The position numbers and the translations under genes are program-made. The notes below the pieces were generated by a model. The model was not told the DNA's origin and made no database searches. It saw nothing but the letters and a program-made list of their open reading frames with translations. A stretch of 64,000 nucleotides of DNA from Sinorhizobium kostiense (GTDB taxonomy: Bacteria > Pseudomonadota > Alphaproteobacteria > Rhizobiales > Rhizobiaceae). The DNA lies in assembly GCF_017874595.1 (NCBI RefSeq), contig NZ_JAGILA010000001.1, positions 744,001-808,000 on the forward strand. The letters run 5' to 3'. Shown piece by piece: positions 54,078 through 62,545 of this stretch. Numbering within the stretch: the stretch's first letter is position 1; every line of letters begins with the position of its first letter.

Positions 54078-54722
54078 CTACCGGCGAGACAGCAGCACCA
54101 GCGCGAGTGTTGCGACGATGGAGGCGAACGGCACCCAGGCGCCGGGATCCTGCAGAGCCCAGAGCGTGAGTCCGCTGACGGCGCACCAGAGGAGCGGAAT
54201 CGGCAGCAGAAGCCAGGGCGGTTTTGGTGAGAGTGCCAGCACGGCACCAAGCGTGGTCGTCGCCGTCGGATCGGGCATCAGGCCGAAGCTTTCCGCTGAG
54301 GCGATGGAGCGGCCGGCAAAAGGAGCAAGCAAGGGATAGGCGATGAGCCCGAGGAGCATCAGACCGATGCCGCCATAAAGCCGCACTGCCGGCGGTGGCG
54401 CACCCGCTGGCCGGATGCTCACGACGATCAGGCCTGCCTGCAAAAGGAAAGCGGCTGCCGCGTAGGATACCGGCCAGTTGATGACGGCGTACCGCATCCA
54501 CAGGAACTGCCAGGCACAGAAAGCCCAGGCAATTGCCAGTGCCGGAAAGGCGATGGCGCGATTCTTGCGCCGGACCGCCAGCATCAGCACAAAAAGCCCG
54601 CCGGCGATGAAGATGATCTGCAGCGGCCAGACGTCATGGTTGTAGCGTTCGACCAGGCGATAATAGACGCGCGGCGAGAACATCAGGAAGTCCACGAGGC
54701 GATAGGTGATCCAGTCGGACAT
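54078..54722 (-). CDS. DUF6064-like membrane protein
   Basis: 214 residues, six or more hydrophobic helices. The N-terminus MSDWITYRLVDFLMFSPRVY and the segment YNHDVWPLQIIFIAGGLFVL resemble the DUF6064 family as I recall it. The start at 54722 has GAGG just upstream. It is eight bases downstream of a Tat-exported reductase gene on the same strand. Function unknown. Confidence 0.65.
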   Translation of the reverse strand: MSDWITYRLVDFLMFSPRVYYRLVERYNHDVWPLQIIFIAGGLFVLMLAVRRKNRAIAFPALAIAWAFCAWQFLWMRYAVINWPVSYAAAAFLLQAGLIVVSIRPAGAPPPAVRLYGGIGLMLLGLIAYPLLAPFAGRSIASAESFGLMPDPTATTTLGAVLALSPKPPWLLLPIPLLWCAVSGLTLWALQDPGAWVPFASIVATLALVLLSRR

Positions 54723-54730
54723 CGAATGCC

Positions 54731-55648
54731 TCAGAGGGCTTCCACATAATCGACCATGCGCCGACGCGATCGTTCGTCGGGCAGAATACCCGTTGCCGCC
54801 TCGAGATTCTCGCGCACATGGTCGACGCGGGTGGTTGCCGGAATGGCGCAGGTTACTGCCGGATGGGAGATGATGAATTTGAGCAGGAACTGCGCCCAGC
54901 TCAGTGCGCCCGTCTCGTCGAGCCATGCCGGCAGGGGTTCGTCTTCGAACTGGCGGATGAGTCGTTTCTGACGGAACGGACGGTTAACGATGACGCCAAT
55001 TCCTTTCTCCTTAGCCAGCGGCAGGATTCGTTCCTCCACCTCGCGGTCGAGGATATTGTAAGTGATCTGAACAAAATCGATCGGCTCGCTCGCCATGACG
55101 CGCTCGATCTCGCGGTGCCGGCGACCTTCCGAGGTCGTGATGCCGACATAGCGGATCTGCCCGGAAGCCTTCATCTCGAAAAGCGCCGGCAGGTGCTCTT
55201 CCCAGGAAACGAGGTTGTGGACCTGCATGAGATCGAAGGTCTCGACACCCCAATAGGCGCGCGACGCCTCTATCTGAGCGGTGCCGCGTGTCGGATCGGA
55301 AATCCAGACCTTCTCGGCGGAAAACAGGCGCTCGGGATAGCGGAGCTTGCGAAGCCCGTAGCCGATCGTCGGCTGGGAAGAGCCGTACATCGGCGAGGAA
55401 TCGACCATGCGGCCGCCGCTTTCGAAGAAGGCCGCCAGCACGGCGGCGCATTCGTCCTTCAGTACCGGATCGTCGCCGACATTGAAGGTGATCCAGGTGC
55501 CGAGGCCGACCACCGGCATCAGTTCGCCGCTGGAGGGGATCGGCCGGCTGACGAGGTTGGCCGGCTGGCCGAGGGCCAGGCGCGGCATCAGGGGAAGCAA
55601 GGCGCCAAGGCCAAGGCCTTGAACGGTCGCCCGCCGGGTGATTATCAT
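54731..55648 (-). CDS. Tat-exported aldo/keto reductase
   Basis: 305 residues. A twin-arginine signal (TRRATVQGLGLGALLPLMPRLALG) precedes an AKR barrel. The tetrad is visible: Asp and Tyr in VDSSPMYGSSQ near residue 82, Lys in SAEKVWIS near 115, and His in MQVHNLVSW near 147. NADPH-binding elements lie near ITSHP-like SHPAVTCAIPATT at 260-275. Export of a nicotinamide-dependent enzyme is unusual because the periplasm lacks free NADPH; Tat can carry it folded with cofactor. Substrate unknown. Confidence 0.8.
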   Translation of the reverse strand: MIITRRATVQGLGLGALLPLMPRLALGQPANLVSRPIPSSGELMPVVGLGTWITFNVGDDPVLKDECAAVLAAFFESGGRMVDSSPMYGSSQPTIGYGLRKLRYPERLFSAEKVWISDPTRGTAQIEASRAYWGVETFDLMQVHNLVSWEEHLPALFEMKASGQIRYVGITTSEGRRHREIERVMASEPIDFVQITYNILDREVEERILPLAKEKGIGVIVNRPFRQKRLIRQFEDEPLPAWLDETGALSWAQFLLKFIISHPAVTCAIPATTRVDHVRENLEAATGILPDERSRRRMVDYVEAL

Positions 55649-55767
55649 GGGACCGCTCCTTTGCCTGCGATGGGTTTCGTTAGCCTATCTCCTTCGTCGG
55701 GCGAGAGCATGAATGCTTGCATGGGAACGAAGCCACGAAGTCGTGAAGCGAAACATGAGGGCCGGCT

Positions 55768-56367
55768 ATGGCGCCTGTTTACGTCAACCCGGAGAAGGTG
55801 CGTACCTTCGAGGACGGGGAGAGCTTTTATGCGTGGCTCGCAGAGCACCACGGCGAGGAGGACGAGGTCTGGATCAAGATCCACAAAGTCGGTTCCGGGC
55901 TCAGGTCGATAACGCCGAAGGAGGCTATCGATGTCGTGCTCTGCTGGGGATGGATCGATGGCGTCCGCAAGGCACTTGATGATAAGAGCTATCTTCAGCG
56001 CTACACGCCGCGCACCCGCAAGAGCATCTGGAGCCGGATCAATGTCGACAACGTCGCCCGCCTGATCGACGAGGGCCGGATGACCGAGCACGGGCTGAAA
56101 CAGGTGCAGGCGGCGAGGGCTGACGGACGTTGGGATCGCGCCTATGAAAGCGGCAAGGAGATGAAGATTCCCGATGATTTGCAAGCCGCGATCGACGCCG
56201 AGCCGATGGCAAGGGCGATGCTGGAGACACTGAGCGCCCAGAACCGCTATGCGCTCGCCTTTCGCCTGCACCAGATGAAGACCGAGGCAGGGCGGAAAAA
56301 GAAGATCGACGCCTTCGTCGGCATGCTCAAGCGCGGAGAGACGATCTACCCGCAGGGCAAGACCTAG
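55768..56367 (+). CDS. YdeI/OmpD-associated family protein
   Basis: 199 residues. Family features are TFEDGESFYAWLAEHH near residue 14, DEVWIKIHKVGSG, ITPKEAIDVVLCWGWIDGVRK near 50-70, and FTPR-like YTPRTRKSIWSRINVDNVARL near 88. The C-terminus is the PEDL-like AIDAEPMARAML region. The molecular role is unsettled in the family. GAGGG precedes the ATG. The TAG stop is the first codon of a mosaic element. Confidence 0.82.
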   Translation: MAPVYVNPEKVRTFEDGESFYAWLAEHHGEEDEVWIKIHKVGSGLRSITPKEAIDVVLCWGWIDGVRKALDDKSYLQRYTPRTRKSIWSRINVDNVARLIDEGRMTEHGLKQVQAARADGRWDRAYESGKEMKIPDDLQAAIDAEPMARAMLETLSAQNRYALAFRLHQMKTEAGRKKKIDAFVGMLKRGETIYPQGKT

Positions 56368-56468
56368 CGCATTGGCCCGAAAATCGATCCCGATTTTCGG
56401 AAAGCTCGATGCGCGAATTCGAAGAGTTACAGCGATCTTTGCGCCTCTGAAAAGACGCGGCGCTGTAG
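56365..56468 (+). repeat. Mosaic element, variant type, second copy
   Basis: TAGCGCATTGGCCCGAAAAT, a GATCCCGATTTTCGGAAAGC hairpin arm and CTCGATGCGC are joined to TTACAGCG and a palindrome ending GGCGCTGTAG. Same module order as 26174-26280 in inverted orientation. The leading TAG doubles as the YdeI-family stop. Confidence 0.65.
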
Positions 56469-56471
56469 GCT

Positions 56472-56639
56472 CTAAGTTCGAGCGTGGCTGTGTGCTGTTT
56501 CGCTTGGCTCCAGTTCCGCCGGACTGTCGGGGCGCGGCCGTTCGACTTCGAGTTCCAGATGGCGCTGTGCTTTGCGCACGTGCTGCCATTCCTTCTCAAG
56601 GCGCAAGAACGCGTCTGTCGACATGAACTTCGACTGCAT
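56472..56639 (-). CDS. Small hydrophilic protein (55 aa)
   Basis: Reads from ATG 56639 with GGAGGG eight bases upstream. It is highly charged: FLRLEKEWQHVRKAQRHLEL is a probable amphipathic helix, and the tail is Glu- and Pro-rich (VERPRPDSPAELEPSETAHS). A second in-frame ATG lies at 56624. The strong ribosome site and helix-like composition support it being real. Not recognised; it stops between the two arms of mosaic sequence. Confidence 0.5.
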   Translation of the reverse strand: MQSKFMSTDAFLRLEKEWQHVRKAQRHLELEVERPRPDSPAELEPSETAHSHART

Positions 56640-57060
56640 TATGAACCCTCCATCGCGGCTGCGTCAGAAACACGCAAGCGCATTCTAAGTTCCCTACGTG
56701 GGGTCCCTGCGATTTCCGAGGCGCGAAGAATTCCGGCCGCTTTGTCGTAGCGCGTCTTAACTCAAGGTCGATTCAGGGAGACACGCAGTAGTCTCGTTCT
56801 GCAACAGCCGCCAACTCGCGTCGCCGATATGGTGAGGCCGCCGCGGCAGTCACTGCACGTCGGCAGCCTCAGGCTTTGCGCCTCATCGTGGATTCCACTC
56901 CAGGGGGCCGCTACTCGTCAAGGTTTAGCCTTGTAGTCAATTCGTTCTGCCGCTTACTCCGGAGTACTGGCAACTCCCCCGGGTTTCGGACTTGCTTGGA
57001 CGAATGAGTTATTGTCGACCAAAACATGCGAGCGCGGGTCTTCCTGCGGACACATCTTAT
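56640..57060. other. Intergenic region with decayed repeat
   Basis: About 420 bases. Apart from the RIME remnant at 56751-56788 I see no gene or clear structure that can be supported. Confidence 0.4.
56751..56788 (+). repeat. Decayed RIME-like palindrome
   Basis: GCGTCTTAACTCAAGGTCGATTCAGGGAGACACGCAG resembles the second RIME palindrome with several changes and the left CTGCATG arm lost. Confidence 0.45.
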
Positions 57061-57183
57061 TCAGGTCGCGGCCATCGTCAGCGATGCGACGGCGAGGATC
57101 AGGCAAAGGCTCAACGCGACGGCAATGCCGTATCTCATCATTTTCATCCGGCGTGTGCGAACACCAGTCCAATCGTAGCTCAT
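57061..57183 (-). CDS. Small single-span membrane protein (40 aa)
   Basis: ATG 57183 (or the adjacent ATG at 57186) follows CGGAGCACATG. The N-terminal 17 residues are basic (MSYDWTGVRTRRMKMMRY), followed by one hydrophobic helix (GIAVALSLCLILAVASLTMA) and a short end. This is a typical layout for a small inner-membrane protein with cytoplasmic N-terminus. Function unknown. Confidence 0.5.
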   Translation of the reverse strand: MSYDWTGVRTRRMKMMRYGIAVALSLCLILAVASLTMAAT

Positions 57184-57510
57184 CATGTGCTCCGAGCGAT
57201 ATAGCCTTCGATCGTGAAGATTGGATGGTTTTTCTTAACAAACCGGAAACCTTGCTCAAAACGCGCATGCCGAGGAAGGCGGTCTACGCGGGCAATGGCA
57301 CGGCCGATCAAGTACGGTCATTGGAAGCGCGAATGTAAAACTTTAATAAATTCGCCATACGATATTTCAAACGAGATTTAAACTTCACTGTTTCCGTATT
57401 CATTGGCTTTTCAATTTACCATTTTTCCAGAATCATTTTGCAGTTAACTCTTGCAGGGTTCATTTGCTCTATAGTCCCGGCCGAAATGGGGCGTGGGAAG
57501 CAGTTCTGGC
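57184..57510. other. AT-rich upstream region of the amidotransferase cluster
   Basis: About 325 bases. From about 57340 to 57480 the sequence is markedly AT-rich compared with the flanks and probably holds the promoter of the AsnB-like gene. A CTTGCA (57450) and CTATAG (57469) pair is present but spaced only 13 bases, so I do not call a promoter. Confidence 0.4.
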
Positions 57511-59445
57511 ATGTGCGGGTTCAGCGGCTATTTTGGTTCAATACGAGACGGAAATGCCCTTCTCGGAAGGATGACGGCCGCGATTGCGCATCGCGGCCCG
57601 GATGAGCATGGCACTTTCACCGCACCGCAGGCGGGACTCGGCCACGTGCGGCTGTCGATCGTCGGACTTGGCGATGGACAGCAGCCGATGTCGGATGCAA
57701 GCGGCGAGCTGACGATCGCCTTCAACGGCGAGATCTTCAACTATGTCGAGTTGCGCGACGAACTGCGTGCCCGTGGCCGCCGATTCCGCACCGCGAGCGA
57801 CACCGAGGTCATCCTCCATCTCTATGACGAGATGGGGGAGGACTGCGTCTCCGTGCTCAATGGCGATTTCGCTTTCGCGATCTTCGATGCGCGGCGCCGC
57901 CGGATGATGCTGGCGCGCGATCGCATGGGCGTGCGGCCGCTGTTCTATACGATGCAGGGCAGCACGCTCTACTTCGCCTCGGAGGTGAAGGCGCTGCTTC
58001 AGGTGCCGGGCGTGTCCGCCGAGATCGACCCGATTGCGCTCGACCAGATCTTTACCCTCTGGGCGCCGATCGCGCCCCGCACAGCCTTCCGCAACATCCT
58101 AGAACTAGAACCGGCGCATCTGATGATCGCCGATGAGCGCGGCGCCACGAGCCGGGCCTACTGGCAGCTTGAATTTCCGGATCGGAGCGAGGCGCCGGCA
58201 TACACCAACGAAGGACGCGCCGCCGAGGAACTGCGCGCCTTGCTTGATGACGCCACCCGCATCCGCATGCGCGCCGACGTCCCGGTCGGGGCTTACCTCT
58301 CCGGCGGGCTCGACTCCTCCATCGTCTCTGCGCTCGCAGCCGGTATGACGCCGCGGCGCCTTCGAACCTTCTCGGTCACTTTCGACAGTGCGGAACACGA
58401 CGAAAGTGCATTCCAGCTGGAAATGGCCACAGCCCTCGGCACGGAGCACAGCTCGGTCGCCTGCGAGGCAGGCGATATCGCCAGGGTCTTCCCGGAGGTC
58501 ATCCGCTTCACGGAGAGGCCGATCATCCGCACCGCGCCCGCGCCGCTTTTCCAATTGTCTGGCCTGGTGCGCGAGGCGGGGCTGAAGGTGGTGTTGACGG
58601 GCGAGGGCGCCGACGAGGTGTTCGCCGGCTATGACATCTTCAAGGAAGCGCGCGTGCGCCGCTTCTGCGGCCGCCAGCCGGGCTCGCGCATAAGGCCGCA
58701 TCTCTTCCGCAAGCTCTATCCCTATCTGCCGGGGCTCAAGCAGCAGTCGCCGGAATATCTCGCGGCCTTCTTCGGCGCCGGTGACGATCCGCTTGACGAT
58801 CCGCTTTTCTCGCATCGGCCGCGCTTCAAGGGCACGGCGGCGACGAAGCTCTTTTTCTCTGCCGAGCTGCGTGCGGAACTCAACAACTATGACGCGACGG
58901 AAGAACTGATCGGCCGTCTGCCTGCGGAATTCGGCCGCTGGCATCCGCTTCATCAAGGACAATATCTCGAAAGCCGGTTCCTGCTCCCCGGCTACATCCT
59001 TTCGAGCCAGGGCGACCGCATGGCCATGGCGCACGGAATCGAGGGCCGCTTTCCCTTCCTCGACCATCGCCTGGTCGAATTCGCCGCCCAGCTGCCGCCG
59101 GAGATGAAACTCCAGGGACTGACCGAAAAGCATATCCTGCGCCAGGCGACCAGGGATCTCCTGCCGCCGGCGATCGGCAAGCGGACGAAGCAGCCCTACC
59201 GCGCACCCGACAGCCATGCCTTCAGCGGTGCCGGTGCGTTCGATTACGTCCGAGATGCGCTGAGCGAGGAGGCAATCGCCGCCAGCGGTCTCTTCAATGC
59301 CAAGGCCGTGGCGAAGCTCCACGAGAAGTGCCGCACCCGCCCAGCTTCGGGCTTCCGCGACAACGCGGCTTTCGTCGGCATCCTCTCGACTGAGCTATGG
59401 CTGAAGACATTTACCGGCGCCGGCCGCAAGGCGGCGGCCGCTTGA
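57511..59445 (+). CDS. Asparagine synthetase B-like amidotransferase
   Basis: 644 residues. The ATG at 57511 is required because class II amidotransferases need Cys2 at the mature N-terminus (MCGFSGYFG). The glutaminase domain (1-190) has RLSIVGL, FNGEIFNY and SDTEVILH. The PP-loop synthetase domain starts at LSGGLDSS (263-270), followed by TGEGADEVFAGY and GIEGRFPFLDH. It amidates an acid using glutamine and ATP. It is not simply asparagine synthetase: it is grouped with a carrier protein, an adenylating ligase and a NadE-like enzyme, so the acid may be carrier-bound. Confidence 0.9.
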   Translation: MCGFSGYFGSIRDGNALLGRMTAAIAHRGPDEHGTFTAPQAGLGHVRLSIVGLGDGQQPMSDASGELTIAFNGEIFNYVELRDELRARGRRFRTASDTEVILHLYDEMGEDCVSVLNGDFAFAIFDARRRRMMLARDRMGVRPLFYTMQGSTLYFASEVKALLQVPGVSAEIDPIALDQIFTLWAPIAPRTAFRNILELEPAHLMIADERGATSRAYWQLEFPDRSEAPAYTNEGRAAEELRALLDDATRIRMRADVPVGAYLSGGLDSSIVSALAAGMTPRRLRTFSVTFDSAEHDESAFQLEMATALGTEHSSVACEAGDIARVFPEVIRFTERPIIRTAPAPLFQLSGLVREAGLKVVLTGEGADEVFAGYDIFKEARVRRFCGRQPGSRIRPHLFRKLYPYLPGLKQQSPEYLAAFFGAGDDPLDDPLFSHRPRFKGTAATKLFFSAELRAELNNYDATEELIGRLPAEFGRWHPLHQGQYLESRFLLPGYILSSQGDRMAMAHGIEGRFPFLDHRLVEFAAQLPPEMKLQGLTEKHILRQATRDLLPPAIGKRTKQPYRAPDSHAFSGAGAFDYVRDALSEEAIAASGLFNAKAVAKLHEKCRTRPASGFRDNAAFVGILSTELWLKTFTGAGRKAAAA

Positions 59446-59469
59446 AAGCAATCAAGAAAAGGATTGGAC

Positions 59470-59736
59470 ATGACACAGACGATCAACGACAAGCTCAAAG
59501 CCTTCATCATCGAGAACTTCCTGTTCGGCGATGCGTCCTATGAGCTCGCCGACACGGCATCGCTCATCGAAAACGACATCATCGATTCGACCGGCGTCCT
59601 CGAACTCGTCGCCTTTATCGAGGACCAGTTCGGGATCGCGATGGCCGACGCCGATATCGTTCCGGCAAACCTCGATTCGCTTGCGCGTATCTCGGCCTTC
59701 ATCGAGGCAAAGGCCGCCGTCCCGGTCACGGCTTGA
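59470..59736 (+). CDS. Stand-alone acyl/peptidyl carrier protein
   Basis: 88 residues with the phosphopantetheine Ser40 in the motif DIIDSTGVLELVAFIED (usual form DSLxxxEL) and a four-helix layout ending in DSLARISAFIEAK. The ATG at 59470 has AAAGGA upstream. It is encoded between the amidotransferase and the AMP-forming ligase. The ligase is the likely loader of this carrier. Confidence 0.88.
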   Translation: MTQTINDKLKAFIIENFLFGDASYELADTASLIENDIIDSTGVLELVAFIEDQFGIAMADADIVPANLDSLARISAFIEAKAAVPVTA

Positions 59737-59761
59737 AGCAGCGCAGCGGGGGCTTTCGGGC

Positions 59762-61309
59762 ATGAGGTTCGAGCAATTCCTTATGAAGAACGCCGCAGCA
59801 CATGGTGCGAAGACGGCGCTCATCACCGAGCGGAAACGGCTGAGCTACGCGGAACTGGATGAGCTTTCGGCCAGGCTTGCCGCATCGCTTGCCGCGAACG
59901 GAGTCAAGCGGAACGACCGCGTTCTGGTCTTCATGGACAATTGCTGGGAGGCGGCGGTCTCAATCTTCGCGATCCTTAAAGCCGGCGCGACCTTTAGCCC
60001 GATCAACGCCTCCACCAAGGCCGACAAGCTTGCCTATATCATCGGCGACTGTGAGGCAGCGGCGATCCTGACGCAGGCGAAGCTGATGCCGATCGTTACG
60101 GAGGCGCATGCCCTTCCACGCGACGACGCGCCTTTCGTTGCCTCGACCGCAGCACCCACCGGGCGCACGCCTGAGGGGGCCGCCTCCTTCGAGGAATGCC
60201 TGAGCGCTGCAGCCGCTCCTGTTGCTCATGCCGGCATCGACGTCGATCTCGCCATGCTGATCTATACGTCCGGCTCGACCGGTCGCCCCAAGGGCGTGAT
60301 GATGACTCACCGCAATATCGATGCGGCATCAGAGTCGATCACCACCTATCTCTGCAACCGGCCGGACGACGTGATCCTAAACGTCCTGCCGCTCGCCTTC
60401 GATTACGGCCTTTATCAACTGCTGATGGCGATCCGCATCGGCGCCACCCTGGTACTCGAAAAATCCTTCGCCTTCCCGCAGGCGATCTTCGAACGCATTC
60501 GCGCCGAGGGCGTCACCGGTTTCCCGCTGGTGCCGACCATGGCCGCGATGATCCTGCAGATGCGCGATCTCGAGCCCGGTTTTCTGCCGAGCCTGCGCTA
60601 CATTTCCAACACCGCCGCCGCGCTGCCGCCGCCGCACATCGCTCGCCTTCGCGAGCTGTTTCCATCAGCGCGGCTCTATTCGATGTACGGGCTGACGGAG
60701 TGCAAACGCTGCACCTATCTGCCGCCGGAAGAGCTCGATCGCCGGCCGGGATCGGTAGGGATCGCCATTCCCAACACGGAAGCCTTTGTCGTTGACGACG
60801 AAGGCAGGCGTGTGCCGCCGGGCGTTGCCGGCGAGCTCGTCATCCGTGGACCGCACGTTATGCAGGGCTATTGGCGCAACGATGCGGCGACCGAACGCAT
60901 GCTGCGCCCCGGGCCGAACCCGTGGGAAAAAGTGCTCTACACCGGCGACCTGTTCAGGACCGACGAGGAAGGTTTCCTCTATTTCGTCGGTCGCAAGGAC
61001 GACATCATCAAGACACGCGGCGAGAAGGTGGCTCCGAAAGAGGTCGAGACCGTTTTGCATGCCCATCCGGGCATTGCTGAAGCCGTGGTCATCGGCATTC
61101 CCGATCCGGTGCTTGGAGCTGCGGTCGGCGCGCTGGTTGTCCTCTCCGACCCGACGCTCACCGAAAAGGAAATCATCCGCCACTGCGCCCGTCATCTCGA
61201 AGACTTCATGGTGCCGAAGATCGTCGAATTTCGCACCGAGTTGCCGAAGACGGATACGGGCAAGGTAAGCCGCAGACTTGCTGCCGAGACATTGGAGCCC
61301 GCCGAATGA
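59762..61309 (+). CDS. AMP-forming acyl/aminoacyl ligase
   Basis: 515 residues of the ANL superfamily. Core motifs: YTSGSTGRPKG (168-178), the SMYGLTECKRC segment binding adenylate, TGDLFR, the hinge GRKDDIIKTRGEKV, and catalytic Lys in KTDTGKVSRR near the C-terminus. It activates a carboxylic acid with ATP and passes it to CoA or to the neighbouring carrier protein. The length and the absence of condensation or thiolation domains show a stand-alone loader. ATGA overlap with the next gene. Confidence 0.9.
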   Translation: MRFEQFLMKNAAAHGAKTALITERKRLSYAELDELSARLAASLAANGVKRNDRVLVFMDNCWEAAVSIFAILKAGATFSPINASTKADKLAYIIGDCEAAAILTQAKLMPIVTEAHALPRDDAPFVASTAAPTGRTPEGAASFEECLSAAAAPVAHAGIDVDLAMLIYTSGSTGRPKGVMMTHRNIDAASESITTYLCNRPDDVILNVLPLAFDYGLYQLLMAIRIGATLVLEKSFAFPQAIFERIRAEGVTGFPLVPTMAAMILQMRDLEPGFLPSLRYISNTAAALPPPHIARLRELFPSARLYSMYGLTECKRCTYLPPEELDRRPGSVGIAIPNTEAFVVDDEGRRVPPGVAGELVIRGPHVMQGYWRNDAATERMLRPGPNPWEKVLYTGDLFRTDEEGFLYFVGRKDDIIKTRGEKVAPKEVETVLHAHPGIAEAVVIGIPDPVLGAAVGALVVLSDPTLTEKEIIRHCARHLEDFMVPKIVEFRTELPKTDTGKVSRRLAAETLEPAE

Positions 61310-62313
61310 ACATCCGCCCGGATCAGGAAAGTTTCGTTTCCTCCGCCGATATCCTGAAAATCGACGAGGCGGCGGAGACTGAGCGGATCGTCGCGGGCCT
61401 GCGTGCGCAATTGCGCGCAATGCGCAAGCGCGGACTCGTGCTGGGCCTTTCGGGCGGCATCGATTCCAGCGTCTCGGTGGCGCTTGCCGTGCGCGCCGTC
61501 GGCGCCAGGAACGTCTTCTGCCTGTTCATGCCGGAAAACGATTCCGATCCTGAGAGCTTGCGGCTCGGGCGGCTGGTGGCGGATACGTTCGGTGTCGAGG
61601 CGATCGTCGAGGATATAGGCCCGACGCTTGCAGCAATGGGCTGCTATCAACGCCGCGATGCCTTCATACGCGAACTGGTGCCGCACTATGGGCCGGGCTG
61701 GGCGTCGAAGATCGTCATCGCCAATGCGCTCGAAGGCGACGGCTACAACATCTCCTCGCTCGTGGTGCAGGACCCGGAAGGCAATCGCACGAAGCTGCGC
61801 ATGCCGCCCTCGGTCTATCTCGGCATCGTCGCCGCGACGAACATGAAGCAGCGCACCCGCAAGCAGATCGAATACTACCACGCCGACCGGCTGAACTTCG
61901 CGGTGCTCGGGACCCCGAACCGACTCGAATACGACCAGGGTTTCTTCGTCAAGAACGGCGATGGTGCGGCGGACGTCAAGCCGATCGCGCACCTCTACAA
62001 GTCGCAGGTCTATGCGCTTGCCGCCCATCTCGGCGTGCCCGAGGAAATCCGGCGCCGCCCGCCCACCACCGACACCTATTCGCTCGAGCAGACGCAGGAG
62101 GAGTTCTATTTTTCGCTCCCCTACGATCGAATGGATATCTGCCTCTTTGGCCTGAACAACGGCTTGAGCGCAGAAGATGTCGGCCGCGCGACAGATTTGA
62201 CCGCAGTTCAGGTCGAGCGCGTCTGGGCCGACATTGCCGCAAAGCGCAAGGCCACCCGTTACCTGCATCTCGGGCCGCAACTCGTGCAGGCGGTTGAAGA
62301 GATTGGCGATTGA
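61306..62313 (+). CDS. NadE-family ammonia-dependent synthetase
   Basis: 335 residues with the PP-loop LGLSGGIDSSVSVAL (49-55). NAD-synthetase-like landmarks are ATNMKQRTRKQIEYYHAD, VLGTPNRLEYDQGFFVKNGDG and RRPPTTDTYSLEQTQEEFYF. It is longer than ordinary ammonia-dependent NadE (about 275) and lacks a glutaminase domain. It is fused by ATGA overlap to the ligase gene. It may be a true NAD synthetase or a relative that transfers ammonia to another adenylated acid; the cluster favours the second (inference). Confidence 0.8.
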   Translation: MNIRPDQESFVSSADILKIDEAAETERIVAGLRAQLRAMRKRGLVLGLSGGIDSSVSVALAVRAVGARNVFCLFMPENDSDPESLRLGRLVADTFGVEAIVEDIGPTLAAMGCYQRRDAFIRELVPHYGPGWASKIVIANALEGDGYNISSLVVQDPEGNRTKLRMPPSVYLGIVAATNMKQRTRKQIEYYHADRLNFAVLGTPNRLEYDQGFFVKNGDGAADVKPIAHLYKSQVYALAAHLGVPEEIRRRPPTTDTYSLEQTQEEFYFSLPYDRMDICLFGLNNGLSAEDVGRATDLTAVQVERVWADIAAKRKATRYLHLGPQLVQAVEEIGD

Positions 62314-62489
62314 TCTGAGCTCGATAGGCGGAATGGAGTAACTACGGCAGCTGCATTTGCGCTGCCTCCGCCAAAGCGCTCGCTGCTTCTGTCATCTCGC
62401 ACCCTCGTTATCATCTTCGTTGAGGCTGTCCGGCCGCAATTTCCGCAGGGTCGGACGTCCGCTCTCCAGCCCCAAGCAGGCTAGGCGGG

Positions 62490-62505
62490 TTAACCATTTG
62501 TTAAC
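62490..62505. promoter_or_regulatory. CtrA-type box upstream of minC
   Basis: TTAACCATTTGTTAAC is an exact TTAA-N7-TTAA(C) site for the alphaproteobacterial cell-cycle regulator CtrA. It is 41 bases before the minC ATG. Confidence 0.75.
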
Positions 62506-62545
62506 CGTGACTCGCCTACATCTTGGCAACGGAAAATTAACGTAG

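Noticed and set aside
2075-56788. Mosaic repeats as a CRISPR array or insertion sequences
   Set aside because: Copies are scattered kilobases apart, have no regular spacers, and encode no transposase.
57228-57338. 37-codon plus-strand frame (MVFLNKPETLLK and following)
   Set aside because: No ribosome site and no recognisable feature; length within chance expectation.
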